A stretch of 64,000 nt of DNA, from NCBI GenBank assembly GCA_004194705.1, contig SADC01001277.1, positions 248,001 to 312,000 of the forward strand. Direction: 5' to 3'. The translations under genes were made by a program, and so were the position numbers. Every line of letters begins with the position of its first letter. Position 1 is the first letter of the stretch. The notes under the pieces are model-generated. The model did no database searches. It was not told the DNA's origin and saw only the letters and a list, made by a program, of their open reading frames with translations. Positions 11,590 to 23,995 of this stretch are shown piece after piece. This DNA is from Ditylenchus dipsaci (taxonomy: Eukaryota > Nematoda > Chromadorea > Rhabditida > Anguinidae).

Positions 11590-12190
11590 GCTGACAAGGG
11601 AACATAACAGTTGGTAACGCTGATATAGATATGAGTCATATACCATTTGACAGCCCTTTTCACGCTGATTCAGGTTTCAGCTAACCTCCAGAAAAAGTTG
11701 TAGGGTAAAATGTTCATTTTTTCAGGAAAGTTCAGTTTTTAGTTTACACATGCCTATTCTGAGGCCATATTTGTGCTCAGCGTGGTTGATTTACTAATAA
11801 AATGCAATGAGAAATATAGAAAAAGGTCATGCAAAATTCGAGATTATGCCTTGGTCCCCTCTGTGGTTTGAAAAATTAAGTACGTGCGGGGACCAAGGCA
11901 AAATCTCGAACTTTGATCACCCTTTTCTATTTTTCTGATTACACTCTCATTAGTAAATCGACCACGCTGAGCACGAATTTGGACTCATAATCAGCACGTG
12001 TCAACTAAAAACTGAACTCTCCTGACAATTTGGCATTATTCCTATATAAAAGTCAACATTTTTAATGTCTCGTGCTGAGACAATTTTTTCTGGAGTTTAG
12101 CCGAAACGGCATGAAAACAGATATCGAATGGTATATGACTGATATCTATATCAGTTTCATCCACTGTTAATGTTCCCGTGTGAGTCTAAA
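11590..12190. mobile_element. Large foldback MITE, arms about 280 bp
   Basis: Near-palindrome. GATATAGATATGAGTCATAT, then ACAGCCCTTTTCACGC, AACTGAAC-type and GCTCAGCGTGGTTGATTTAC segments on the left are mirrored on the right (AAATCGACCACGCTGAGCAC, ATGGTATATGACTGATATC). The centre is a GCCTTGGTCCCC / GGGGACCAAGGC stem near 11850-11900, the same small motif seen at several other palindrome centres. A pogo-like fragment (ACAGTTGACTCCTTG, 11353; CCACTGTAT near 11476) lies just left. Confidence 0.8.
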
Positions 12191-14552
12191 ATATTACGTA
12201 GTGTTTTTCTCATCTCACAACTTTTTATACGAACCCAATAAATAGTTTTGGGAAAAAAAATGCTCTATAGTTGAAGTGTTTGATTAGGCTTAAAAAGCAA
12301 TACCTGTTCTTCTTTATAGAGGTTTTCTTATCATTTTTCTTCATGGTCTCCCCATTCTTGCAATTTATCAAAAAAAGCTCTTAAAATTATATCTTTTATA
12401 TGAAATCAATATTTTACACTTTATGAAGTTTAGTTTCAGGCAATTTTCAAAATAATAACGGTTATTTTATTAAATGTATGACCTTGCAGTATGAAATTTG
12501 AATAATTAACAAAAAAGTCACAAATGTTGTAAATTAAAAAATTTATTAGGGTTATTGTTGTTGCAGCATCTTGAAATGATGAAAAAATTGCAGGGGAAAA
12601 GCAAATAAATAAGGAAATCATAAATTCTCCGTCTTTTGTGTTTATTATTCTTGCTTTATTTGATTGTGCCTTTTTTCAAGCTGTTTCTTTATTTCATTCA
12701 CGCAGGCAAGTATATGTATCTATGACTGGGTGTGCCTTTCCTACAGCTTCCAAAACAAGCATAAAAGCTCTTTTAAACCAGCACTATTGATTTTATTTTA
12801 CAATACAATCGATTTTGGATGAGATGGACACCTTCCGCCTGATGTTTTGGATCTCCCGCTTGATTTTTAAAATTCAATTTTCTTCTTTATTCAAACATAA
12901 CTTTTTTAAAAACACTTACGCCAAAACGTATCCCCAGATTTTAGCTTTCTAGTGAGCTATCACACTTAACTGTATAATTTTGAAAATTGGCGGACTTATT
13001 CGGAAAAAAACCCCTGCGCCCCGAAGGGGCGTAGTGGGCTTGGTTGCTTGGGGTTGAGATGCATAAAAAATGTATGCATGCCAGAGTTTCTTTATGCGGC
13101 AGGCCCCAGTCAACAAAACCATGTTCAACATCTTCCTTTTTACACTAAATTGGCTCATTTTTGGTCCATTTGCACCCCAATACAGCCCTAAATCCCTTCA
13201 AAAATGATCAGAATAGGTATTTTGGGTGGTCCCAAAACTCAATTTTTTGTTGACTAGAACACAAAAATAATGTCTTTTTCGAGCTTCTGAGGCAATTTAG
13301 GTCGATATAGGGTGTTTGGAAACACTCAAAAAAAATTTCATTTGGGGGGGGGCTATACTCCGCTAGCGCTGATTTTTTAATTGGCGCGTTTTTCACCAAC
13401 AAAGGCACTTTTAAAATAGCAATTATTCATTAACCTACCTAAAAGAACATGCTTTACAAGATAGCAGTGAAAAAAAATTTGGTCAAAATCCGAGGTAACA
13501 GAATTTATAAGGAACTGGTCCAAAATTAAAGAAAATCAGTTTTAAAGATCGTGAGTTTCTGTTCCGAAACATACAGTTGTGACAGTCGGTCCTGTAGGTG
13601 TTAAAAAACAACTCCATCTTTTGCCTCGGTTCCTTTCAAGCTTTCTTATTTTTTTATTTTAGATGCAAATTTTTTTATTTGCCTTTTTCACAAATGGCTG
13701 TGCGGTTAATATTATTTGTATATTGGAGTGAAAAAAAAGAACTGACATACACTTAAGAGAAAAAAACACTACAATAAACACTAGCAAACTCGAGCAACTT
13801 AAACCTGGGCCGATCTGAGTCTTCCGTACAAGCTATAAATGTGATTAATCGATTTCTTAGTTATTCTTAAGTTATGCGTCTGTCTTGTGTAAAGTCCATA
13901 TTTTGCTCCTGCTTTTGCTCCTGCATCCATTTTTTTCTTATTTTTTTACTCCTGCTCATTTTTCTGCTCTGAGTAAAGGCTTGTCCGCAATAGATGTCAG
14001 AAGTCGGATGTCAATAATCTGATTTAAATTTTTTTATTTTTTCTGTTCAACTATCGGAAAGCTTTTTTTTTCGTGGAAAGAACCTTGTGAATAGAAAAAA
14101 TCGCTTTACAGAATGAAAAAATGACGAAAGCTCGCCGAACTGTGGCACCCTAAAGACTGAGACATCAAACTTTGGATATCCATTGTGGCCACCCAATAAG
14201 AGATTCATACATAACTGTTCTCCATCACTGGACGATAACGAAAAATTATTTCACAGGCCATGCAGAAACTTTAGGACGTATTTTATTTCCAAGATTTAAG
14301 TTATTTTTTATTCCAAAAATCTTTATATACATGAAGCAAAAAAAAGCATTCAATAAATACACGCATCAAATTTTGAGTGGGAAGTCACATTGCAATTTTG
14401 GAGATAAGCTGAGAAAGGTGCTGCTCTCCATCTCTTTTCTGATGGAAGTTTGTGCTCCTGATCGACCTTTGGCCAATGCAGCCATTGTTGTTGTTCAACT
14501 GCAATTGATAACAATTATTTCATTTGTTTGAATATTTTATCAAAAAACTAAC
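12191..14552. other. No gene recognised; AT-rich with short repeats
   Basis: I see no convincing exon. A repeat at 12949-13140 (GCGCCCCGAAGGGGCG hairpin, then ATGCATGCCAGAGTTTC and CAGGCCCCAGTCAACAAA) has relatives at 31150-31380, 55290-55440 and 62980-63290. A homopurine G-tract lies at 13342-13350. Confidence 0.5.
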
Positions 14553-14762
14553 CATAAATGTTGGGGAGGTTGCTTCTAATGTAGAAGTGTATGCCAAAGG
14601 TCTGCTAGACTGGAAATTAAAATCCTGAGCTACATCCTCAAAGAACATTGCTGGTGTGGTGCTAGTGCCCACAAGGTTCATTGGAGTCATGGATTTGGAC
14701 ACCAGACTGCCTACTGAGCGCAACATAGCTAATTTATAGACGTGGGGATTGCAGGGAGCTTG
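14553..14762 (-). CDS. Candidate internal exon, 70 codons
   Basis: A 210-nt open stretch bounded by a TTTTTCAG acceptor and a GTTAGT donor. It encodes CNPHVYKLAMLRSVGSLVSK, then SMTPMNLVGTS and similar coding-like sequence. The clean splice edges and an exact multiple of three favour a real exon. I do not recognise the family. It lies downstream of the G-alpha stop on the same strand and is probably a separate gene. Confidence 0.4.
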
Positions 14763-15469
14763 CTGAAAAATAACATTATTTATTTGTTGTCTGCCATCAT
14801 AATTGAAAGAATTAATTTCGAAAAAACGGAATAAATTACTTGTTAGCATAAAATTTTAGGAAATATTGTGAAACACGAGATTTATCATAATTTTATCGAT
14901 CTAAAATTTTAGGCTTAAAATGAAAATGTAAAAAGTGATTTGGTAAAGCACATACCGCTGAAGAAAAATAAAATTTTAAGTAAAACAAAAAGATGCAAAG
15001 TGCAAAACAAAATTATTAATTGACAGAGTTTTTTAATCGGGTAATTTTATGGATCAAACTTTACTGCCACTGAATGAAAAAAACTTTTTATTTTCACCAA
15101 AACATTTCTAAAAACTCAATAAACCAAAAATCGGAAAATTAAAAAAATCATGAGACAAAGTTATTTTGGAGTGTTTGGTGCTTTTCGTGAAATTTTTTTA
15201 ATTTGCGCCCGTCTCAATTTAACTTTTTTAGGCAAAGACTTAGGCGCAGAGTTGATTAACGCATGTCAGAAAGGGCTCGAACGTGTTTCCCAAACGACAA
15301 AAAACACTGAAATTGAAAAAAGATAAGAATTCAAAAATATCACAAAAACCACTAATCGCCTAGCCATCAAAACTAAAATAAACAACTTTCAAAAAATCAA
15401 GCATAAATTTTGATCAAAAACTGGAACATGAAAGTTAAAATCTAAACAATCACAGACAGTTTAAGTCTA

Positions 15470-15700
15470 AAAACTGTTAGGATGACTATCGTTGCTGTGT
15501 GGTCCAACCAGAACACAAGACAAATGGTGTGAAGGGTGCTCCCAGACCTTGCTTTTATGCAATTCTCTCTGTCCCAGACTTCCCTAGCCAAAGAAGGAAG
15601 TACTGGCTGTAGTGCTGTGATTGGAATGCCCTGATTACCCAGCCTATCCAAAAGTGCATTGGAACAATATTTTATCGGCAACATAAAAAACGGTCGTGCT
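15470..15700 (-). CDS. Candidate exon, unknown protein
   Basis: Open minus-strand stretch after an ACCAG acceptor: LLDRLGNQGIPITALQPVLP, then SLAREVWDRENCIK and a hydrophobic tail (LHTICLVFWLDHTATIVILT). It is more GC-rich and coding-like than the flanks. The donor is unclear and no family was recognised. It may belong with the 14553-14762 exon. Confidence 0.3.
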
Positions 15701-16541
15701 GGTTGCACTTTTATTCATTTTTATGAAAAAATGTCTGTAATAGATTGGAAAATCAAAAGGACAATTTTGCACTCGCCTACAACAGCACAACAACACACAA
15801 GCAAGTTTTGAAAGTGCATTTTGCTTTTTGAGCAATATAAACTTTACACTAAGCTTTTTCGAAGCATTCAATTAGTGATAAATGAGTAGTTTATTTGACC
15901 TTACTTTTGTTTCGATTTGCAAAATGACTGGTCATGTACTTTCTTCACAGAAACAGTTTTATCTCACAAAAAATTATTTTCGCGTTCAAGACTAAGATTT
16001 ATCTCATAAAACAAGAAACTTCTGAGAAACTTTTTTTTGTAAATCTAAAATTTAAAAATTTGAAGTTAAAGTCAAAACTAGGGTTAGGTGAAGGGAAATT
16101 CCCGAAAACCACCGTAGAATATCACAGCCCGTCAAAATCGGGATTATCTATTTATTTTTGTAATATTTTTTTGTGGTCAAAGCTTTCAGTCAATGCCAGT
16201 TAAAAATCGCAGAATCATCTAACTGAGACTTAATATTTACAACAACTAACACAGTGTCACAAAGTAGCAGAAAACTATTTATTACCAGCGCCAAATTTAC
16301 TAGTGCCGAATTTGTTGATAGGAAACTAAATGGTGAAGAATTTACGATTGAAAACCACAACCAATGCGATGAAAAAAATGGTTCAGACATCTTATTTTTG
16401 TAATTTTAGATTTTGAAATTTTCTAAAATTCCCAAAAAAACGTCACTTCATTGTCATTGCTTATATTTATTTCTTTATAAATAACGCTTTAAACACCAAA
16501 CAAAAATACAATTTATACAAAAAGTAAAATAAAAGGCATTT

Positions 16542-19500
16542 TCACATAATTCCTGTGTCCCTTAGATTCTCCTGAACTATAGTGTCGAGCACTGACGCAA
16601 ATACCTGCAATATCACTAGTAAATACTTGTGAATTTTGTAAATAACTGAATCTAATCGATTACATTGTTTAGTTGGTTTGTGTCAGTCGCTTTGGTCTCC
16701 TTAAAACGAAAAATGTGCTTGTGTGGGAAAGTGAAATATTTAAAAGTTAACTTACGTGGATATAACTAAAGAAATGTTTTTATTTTTTAAGTATTTCAAA
16801 ACACACAAATGACGATTTTCTTTAATTAAAAATTCTCACACAAAAATATTGGTGAAATTCCAGCTTGATGCCTGTTTTTTTCATTAAAATCGTAATATTT
16901 TTTGATGATATACAGTTGAATCCCAAAAAAGACATCACCCTCAATTTTTTTTATCCCTTCGGTAAATATGGTGTTACAGTCAAAACTCCCATTAACGTAA
17001 CACCCAAAAGTTCCGCCTAGGAACCCCACTTTTTTACTTCGATTCTTTTTGTAAATTTTCCAAGTTCTGTTTTGACAGTCTGACTGAAAATATCGTCAGG
17101 ATTCCGATCTTGCCGATCGCTGTAGTGAAAGAAAACACTTTTGATCTTAAAAAAGCAAAAACTTTCATTAAAGTAAGGTTTTTTAAAAATATGGTTACGT
17201 TAGTGGTAGTTTTTGCTTTTTAAAGTCAAACGTTTTTTCTTTCGCTAAAACGATCGGAAAAATCGGAATCCTGACGATATTTTCAGCCAGACTGTCAAAA
17301 CAGAACTAGGAAATTTAAAAAAAAATCGAGTTAAAAAAGTGTCGGACCCTGGACCGGAACGAACTTTTGGGTGTTGCGTTTGTTGCGTGTTGCGTTAATG
17401 GTAGTTTTGACTGTATTGGAAAAACTAAAGAGATTTTTCGGAAACAAGTGGTGAATTGGAATTCTTTCAATTTTTCAGACTAGACTATCCGATAAAAGAC
17501 AGCTGGCAAAAGACTACGAAAATTGAAGATATAAAAGATTGGAGCCAGATGTGAGTCCAACTTGAGTAGATAATTATAGGAATTTTGAGAAGACTTTGAT
17601 GGTTCGGTGACGGAGTAGGGGTTTTTAAAAATATGTGCGTAGTTTTTGAAGCAGATTTCGACACCCTGGATGGATCCGATCGGGGCTTTGTCTTATCGTT
17701 ATCCCCAGCTTTTTCATATTGCTAATACTCACATTTTTTGTTGATTCTTGTAGAGACGCTGAAACTGTCGTCGAATATAGCCTACAGCTTCTGCGTAATT
17801 AAGGCCACCTTAGATTGATAATATTTAGCATTGTATTGCATTAAACTACTCATTACCTTTGTAGGAGGGAAAAGTGACGGAAAGAGAGATAGTCTGGATC
17901 TTTTCTTCAAAAATATCTTTTTGTTGAGGAACAAGATCATGGACGAGTTGTTGAAGAACCGACTGTTGGCTATTGAGTCAAACAGCTCCAAGGCTTCTAT
18001 CAATCGGTTCTGAAATGCAAAATTTCATTGTGTTATTTTATTTGTCCAAGCTTTCAACAAGGTATCTTACCAGATACATAAAAACTAAGATGATTCCAAA
18101 AACCTTCTGCCCAAAATTCAATTTTTACAAAAACTTAAAATTGACATAAATTATTGTGATGGCCAGTATTTTTAAGGTTTAATAAGTTTTATTTTAAGGT
18201 TCCATATACATTTATATTTTGTGAATCGAACGATTTCTCAAATTTAACCGGCTGTCCATAGACCTATTGATACTTCACTAATTCTTATGCAGCTGATTTT
18301 ACCCGAAAAAATATAGTCAGAAGTTTTCAAAAAATATCAAGCAGGCTAAAAAGGCTTTAAATAATTAACACTGACCGTTTGGTTGTCTTCCCTGATTTTT
18401 TGATCATACTCTCCGATAGCAGCCACAAAAATAATGGCGTTCACGTCCTTGAAAATACAAAAAATCATAAATTTTAGTTTTAAAAAAAAATTACGTCAAA
18501 AAAGTGAATCCATTTGCGCCTCTCTGACCTTTGGCCGCCCACATCAAACACACTAAACAAATTTTGTACATTTTACTCAGAAGCTGAGACAATAGCCATA
18601 CTTGAAGTCAATGTTGTTTAGCGTAAAGATTAGCTTTACAACTCCAGTCGTGGGCACCCGAGTGTAGAGAATGTCCAGGTTTGTTGGTCTAAAATAGCAA
18701 AAGTTTTCGGTAGACAGTCAAATTTGGTAAAAGGACATTTTAAATCTGAATTTTAACCATTTTAACTATTTTTCGCACTATATTTTGCAATTAATTAGAG
18801 TGTAACGCATACTCAGAGAAAGAATACTCAGAGAAAAGACTCACAGAAACAATTAAAATATTAGTGAATGTGCTTTTATCAGCCCGTTTTCAGAATTTGT
18901 TGACTGATCCAGCCAATTTTTTTTACGATTCTAATCGGGAACCAGTTTATTTGTTTACTACTTTATTTAAAGAGATCGAAACAAAGCTATTAGGCTTATT
19001 TGAGGAAAAAACGGTAATTTTGTTGTCTAAATCAATAAATTTGTTCACTTGCCTATAGTCTTTTTCCGCTATCCTCTCGATGTGTTCAAAAAAGCTGAAA
19101 ATTGTGCTTTTTAAAATAATAATAACTAATTAAGCAGTTAACTATTGAGCAGAATCATGGCACTGGTAACTGGCCCGTTTGTCGTAAGAACTTCTGACTC
19201 CAGCTAAAAAATGAAAACGTATTGTTTTTTAAAGTTCATTTGTATTAAGCCTTTGGATTGCCCTCAAATTGTTTCTGTAGTGAAAAAAATGAAAATCCTC
19301 CGTAACTTGTAGAATCCAATTTTTTAATTAATTTTCGTAGTATTTATTTTAAAGCGGGATGAGAATCGTACAATTGTACTTTTAAAAAGATTTGTAATTT
19401 TTGGGACGCCATTTTTTTAATTTTTTAAGTTTACGTCAAAATCTTTTTTTTTCGCTTCAAAGTGGCAAAGGGCACTGAATACAATGACATTTTATTTCCA

Positions 19501-22500
19501 AAAGGTCAAAATGTACTTTTTCCAATTTTACTCCCATCCCTGTTATTAAGGCATTTTCGTTTTTTAGTTGTTTCATAAAAGTTCGATTGGTGTAAATTTT
19601 TTTAAAGATTTTGTCGAGTCACCGTCTGAAGTCTCAGATCTTTATAATAATAACGTTAAATCATCTACCATCTTTCCACAACCGCCTAATAGCCAGCCTA
19701 ACTGCAGGGGTCAGGCACGAAAACTCCATGCCATCTTCTATATGTTTGTGAAGCACCAGGGTTTCATTCTACAACGCTCACAACAGGTTAAGACTAGCTC
19801 TCAATGTTAATATTGCTTACAAGAAGAGCAGGGTCTTCGAAGTGAATACCCAGCTGGGACATGCCCTCCAGCACGTCAATCATGCCTGCAAGTTAAGGTT
19901 TAGCCTACATTTTCTCAAATGATACTATTACTTCGAACAGTGTTGCTATATACAATGCATTTCCGCTCATCCACTTCCGCCTCTGTGAAACCTGAGGTGT
20001 GCAAAATTCTAAAAAAGTAGAAATAAAAAATAAGAACAGGTAAAAATTTTATTTCTAGCTAATAATTTACTTAATTTTTAAAGTTTTATTTTATTGAATA
20101 TTTGTTTGCAGCTAAAATTAAAAATTGTAAAAATACATTTGATGAAATTAATATCTGCCTGTACTCTATTTCTGTGCTCTTTTTTTCAAAAATTATGTAG
20201 AAGTATTTTTTTTGGCTTCAAAATAATAAGCATTGGGTCAAAAAAATGTAGGGTTAGTATTTACATGAAAAACGTTCGGAATATTTTTGTGCTTGTTTGA
20301 CCTCTGCATTAACCCAAATCACGTACTGTTTGAACTAAAGAGGCGTAACAGTAAGTTACAGTGAAAAAAGCAGGGGTGAAATTTTTTGGCTCTATCGCTC
20401 AACCGGGAGAGGCGTTGTGCCTTGGTCCCCGTTGTTTTTTCTTTGATTTTTTAGGCTTATGTAAGGATAGGCCAGTGGACTCAAAGATAACCTAGACTCA
20501 TGTTTGAGCCAGTCCTAAGATACGCTGGCCAACCCTTGCCTACGCCTGAAAAATCACGATGGACCAAGGCAGAACAGCCACGCCCATTAAGGGATTGGGG
20601 CAATTTTTATGCACTGAAAATTTTATATAAGCGTTCTAACTGTCATGACGAATGTTTTCTGTCTAGTTTTTTAGATTAATATGATGTTATCAATATCAGA
20701 TTCTTGATCTCGGTTTATCGCTTGGCTCAAATTCCTTTTTTTTTGTTTCTCGCTCAGTAAATTTTTTGATCGCCGGGAAATTTTAAATACTATATAGCAC
20801 TGGAAAAACATGAGTTAGAATAATACTTGGCGGCCAAGCTAGAAAAACACGAAAATCTCGGTTTCTCGTTTTCGGGTTTCACCTCTTTCTCGATCTCGGT
20901 TTCTGGGTCACCTCAAATTCATTTTTTAGCTTTCTCGCTCGGTCAAAAATTGTTATAATTTTCTGGCTTGGTTTCTCGCTGGAACTTTTTTCCTCAACAC
21001 TAGTAAAAACTCTCAAATTCTAGTCAAAAAATGAGGGGCCGTCTATTAGAGAGTGTCCTTCACATAGAGAATATACAGTATTTTTTGCTAAAACAGCCTA
21101 AAACGTATTTACTCATTAAATGTACTTTTTTAAATTTTGAGATGGAAGACCTGCTGTAAAGTTTTGTACATGTGACGCGCTTTGTTTTTAGACTTCGATA
21201 AGTTAGATTTCTTTGAAAATTTTCTTATTCACCACCGCCTTTCGTGAAATAATATTTTGAGAGGATAAAATATATACTCTTATGAAAAACGAGGTAGCAA
21301 GTGTGTTCCCCTGACAACATCACCTATATATGTCAAAGTGCTGGTTGAGCACGACTGACTAAATTTAATTACAATAAATAAGCAACTTTTTTCGTGTTCT
21401 TTTTCGGGTTGCGCAGATTAGTGTTGTTTAGCAGAACCAAGACACCAAAAATACACAAATAATTGAATTGTCTTCAAGAAAATGTCTGAAAATGTAGCGG
21501 ATACCGTATATTCTCTATTAGAAGGCCGGGCCTTCTATTTTTCAACCTAAAAAAGTCGGAAAAAATTTGGGTCGATTTTGAGATTTTCGCGTGCTCAACC
21601 AAAATTTTGAAAGTGGTATCAGGTAAGCTCGTGTTAACTAAGAAAACGCGAAAAACAGATTTGCGAATTTCTTTTTCTAGGCTGATATATAGGTCCTCAA
21701 GGGAGGCCTTCTATTAGAGAGGGGCCTTCTAATCGAGAATATACGGTATGCTGTTCTAAGAGTACAACTGAAAAAGCTAAATTTCATTGCTGCAGGTATA
21801 TTTGGTATTTGGATTTTAGTTTTTGTGTATAATAAACAATTTCACAATAAACAATCAATTTCCCTCAAGTCTACTTTTTACTACGTCTACTTTGGTCCTA
21901 GTGCAGAAGCGGTTGCCAAAATTTTCCTTGGTCCCCCCTGTTGTTTTTTTGCGAAATATGCCTTGGTCCCCCCTGTTCATTATAGTTATATTAATATAGT
22001 GATTGTAGTGATCATGGTGACTATGGTTAACATGATCACCTTTACCATCACCTTTACCATCACCTTCAAAACAACAGGGAGACCAAGCTGTTTTTCGATA
22101 AAAAAAACAACAGGGGTGACCAAGGTGAATTTCGGCAACCGCTTCTGCACTAGGGCCGTTGCTTTTTACCTTTTTACCCTCATATTTAGGAGCATTTTTT
22201 GATAATCTGATTGCTTAATCTAGTCAAAAAATCGCAAAAAGTGGGATTTTAATAATCGTCTTGTGAAACCCAATATACAATGCTAGAAAAAGTAACAGTA
22301 AGAAATAGACTAAAATAAATATAATAAGTAATACAAATACTAGTAAAAGGCAAAACCGTAGAAGTTCATATTTTAGTCAAATAAATTAATTAGTACACGC
22401 AAAACTCACTGCATTTGTTTTACACATGTGCTTTTGCCTGAAAATTGAAAGTTTTAAAAGCTTTGAAATACTACCGTATGTATTCTATTAATTGATCGGC

Positions 22501-22897
22501 TCTCTGTGTTTTAGGGTGCTTTGTTTTTCATCTTATAATTTCTGACGATCTTTTAGCACTTGACGCAATCAAAATTTAGCAAAATTATTTTCAGTGCATT
22601 GCCGAAAGATCATAAATATTCATAAGTCGAAAATTCAAGGACACAACCTTATCCAGCAGGGGATCAATATAAAGGGCTACTAGGTATGGTAGAAAAAAAT
22701 AAATCAGATACCGCTTTCTCCAGGCCCTAAAGCACCAAAAGATCATAGCAAGTCAAAAATATTTAAATCACTTTTAGAAGTATACCTAACAAGAGTAGTT
22801 TCTGAACCAGTCTAGGTGGCTCAACATTTAGCTGGCGATCTATTTGCTTGGAGTGAGCCGACTGGTTGGCGAATTCGCCGCTTTGGCAAGAGCCCAT
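16542..22897 (-). CDS. Heterotrimeric G protein alpha subunit
   Basis: Signal-transducing GTPase that couples membrane receptors to effectors. Twelve exons: 22786-22897, 22712-22726 (15 nt), 22410-22437 (28 nt), 19932-20008, 19821-19885, 19669-19737, 19143-19203, 19053-19094, 18602-18688, 18495-18552, 18376-18447 and 17857-18009, followed by 17733-17808, 16756-16765 (10 nt), 16664-16699 and 16542-16604 for the C-terminus (16 pieces in all). It starts MGSCQSGEF: Gly2 can be myristoylated and Cys4 palmitoylated. The P-loop is G-P-G-E-S-G-K-S-T, with Pro where Ala is usual. Switch I is TRVPTTGVV, switch II FDVGGQRSERRKWIHFF, then LFLNKK(D) and KATDT. The C-terminus LRDTGIM lacks the pertussis-toxin Cys. 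One intron (after 19053) is GC-AG. There is a -1 shift at 17916-17923, and the 19821 donor is out of phase by one base. The class (Gi/Go, Gq or nematode-specific) is not settled. Confidence 0.9.
16977..17413. mobile_element. TA-flanked palindromic MITE in G-alpha intron
   Basis: Ends CAGTCAAAACTCCCATTAAC and inverted CAGTCAAAACTACCATTAAC, flanked by TA (16975-16976 and 17414-17415). The arms are nearly full length: GTTCTGTTTTGACAGTC and ATATCGTCAGGATTCCGAT are mirrored at 17225-17315. It lies in the intron next to the 10-nt microexon. Confidence 0.8.
20340..21060. repeat. Repeat-rich part of a G-alpha intron
   Basis: Contains a GCCTTGGTCCCC motif (20418) mirrored by GGACCAAGGC (20562), a stretch shared with 3870-3930 (TACGCTGGCC...CCTTGC), and variants of CTCGGTTTCTCG in a loosely tandem arrangement (20700-21000). 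No exon was seen between 20009 and 22409. Confidence 0.5.
21504..21746. mobile_element. TA-flanked MITE, CCGTATATTCTCTATTAGAAG ends
   Basis: Flanked by TA at 21502-21503 and 21747-21748. The left end CCGTATATTCTCTATTAGAA is matched by the inverted right end GAGAATATACGG. Same family as 8161-8392; the interior shares the TTTTTGGGTCGA..GATTTTCG.G type block with that copy. Confidence 0.8.
21893..22158. mobile_element. Foldback MITE with CCTTGGTCCCCCCTGTTGTTTT stems
   Basis: GGTCCTAGTGCAGAAGCGGT on the left is inverted at 22136-22158. Inside are two CCTTGGTCCCCCCTGTT units and the opposite-strand AACAGGGGTGACCAAGG unit. The centre is a short ATCACCTTTACC repeat. Confidence 0.7.
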
Positions 22898-23761
22898 TGG
22901 ATTATCGGGTAGAAATATTAATACTGTATATAGAACAAAATAGATTTAGCAGACAATTGTATTTAAAAGTCAGATAAAGAAGTGTAGTGACCTTTTGAGC
23001 ACAATCCGTCAGAATATCAGTGTTTTCCTACCTACTTTTAGCCAATGGACCTTGTCTCAGCCTTTTGCCTTTACTTCAAGACTATCATTTTGTTGGTGAA
23101 GGCGTGATATAAATAGTGTATTATTTTCTGAAAGCACTATAATTAGCTCAAGTCATGATTAAAGAAAGACATAATCAATACACTCTAACCTTTAAGAATA
23201 AAACGACACGTTACAACTGGTATCAGATTTGGGAAAACCCGTACCACATAAAAAAGATCTTGTTTGAGCTCAAACCCCTGAATTAAGCTTTTGACCCGTG
23301 AACATGATGGAGTTGTTGGTCAAGTTCTAACATGACCTCATATTTTGAAAAAAATAATTACTCATCAAAGTTCTAGCATTATAGAGAGATCGAAGAACCA
23401 ATATATATTCGAATGTTCGCGCTTTCAAACAAGCATTTATCTGCCATAATCTGATGTTTAAGAGCGATTATTACATCAATACCTATATTTACGATACGCT
23501 GAACACGATGGAACGCATAACATTTCCGGTTTTCTTATTCAGTTTTCAGAAAATGGCCTCCGAAGTCAAGTAATCAGAAATTACACATGTTAAAATATTG
23601 ATTGTTTAGGCCACTCTCTACTATGTATGCCCAAAGTGTTATATGTAATTTGAAAGCCCAGATGATAAGCTTTCTGATGAGCTCTTTTCCGATCATAACC
23701 AAGGCTTTTAAGACATAATCAGAAAGCTCATCATCTGGGCCCGTATTAATAATCGATTTAC

Positions 23762-23995
23762 CCTTACCTTTTACCCTTACCTCTACCCTTACCTCTACCC
23801 GTATTAATAAAGAATTTTTTACCCCTACCGCTACCTCTACCTTTTACCCTTACCTCTACCCTTATCTCTACCCGTATTAATAAAGAATTTTTTACCCCTA
23901 CCGCTACCTCTACCTTTTACCCTTACCTCTACCCTCACCTCTACCCGTATTAATAAAAGCTAGAGGTAAAGGTAGAGGTAGAGGTAAGGGTAAAA
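23762..23995. repeat. Pyrimidine minisatellite, Harbinger left arm
   Basis: Tandem variants of ACCCTTACCTCTACC, interrupted by a longer higher-order unit containing CGTATTAATAAAGAATTTTT that repeats three times about 65 bp apart. It is the mirror image of 24605-24855. Confidence 0.85.

Noticed and set aside
19141..19205. A further missing G at the donor of this G-alpha exon
   Set aside because: Re-reading the exon in the phase set by its upstream partner (KDAGVRSSYDK...HDSAQY) makes the GTTAAC donor canonical; no error is needed.
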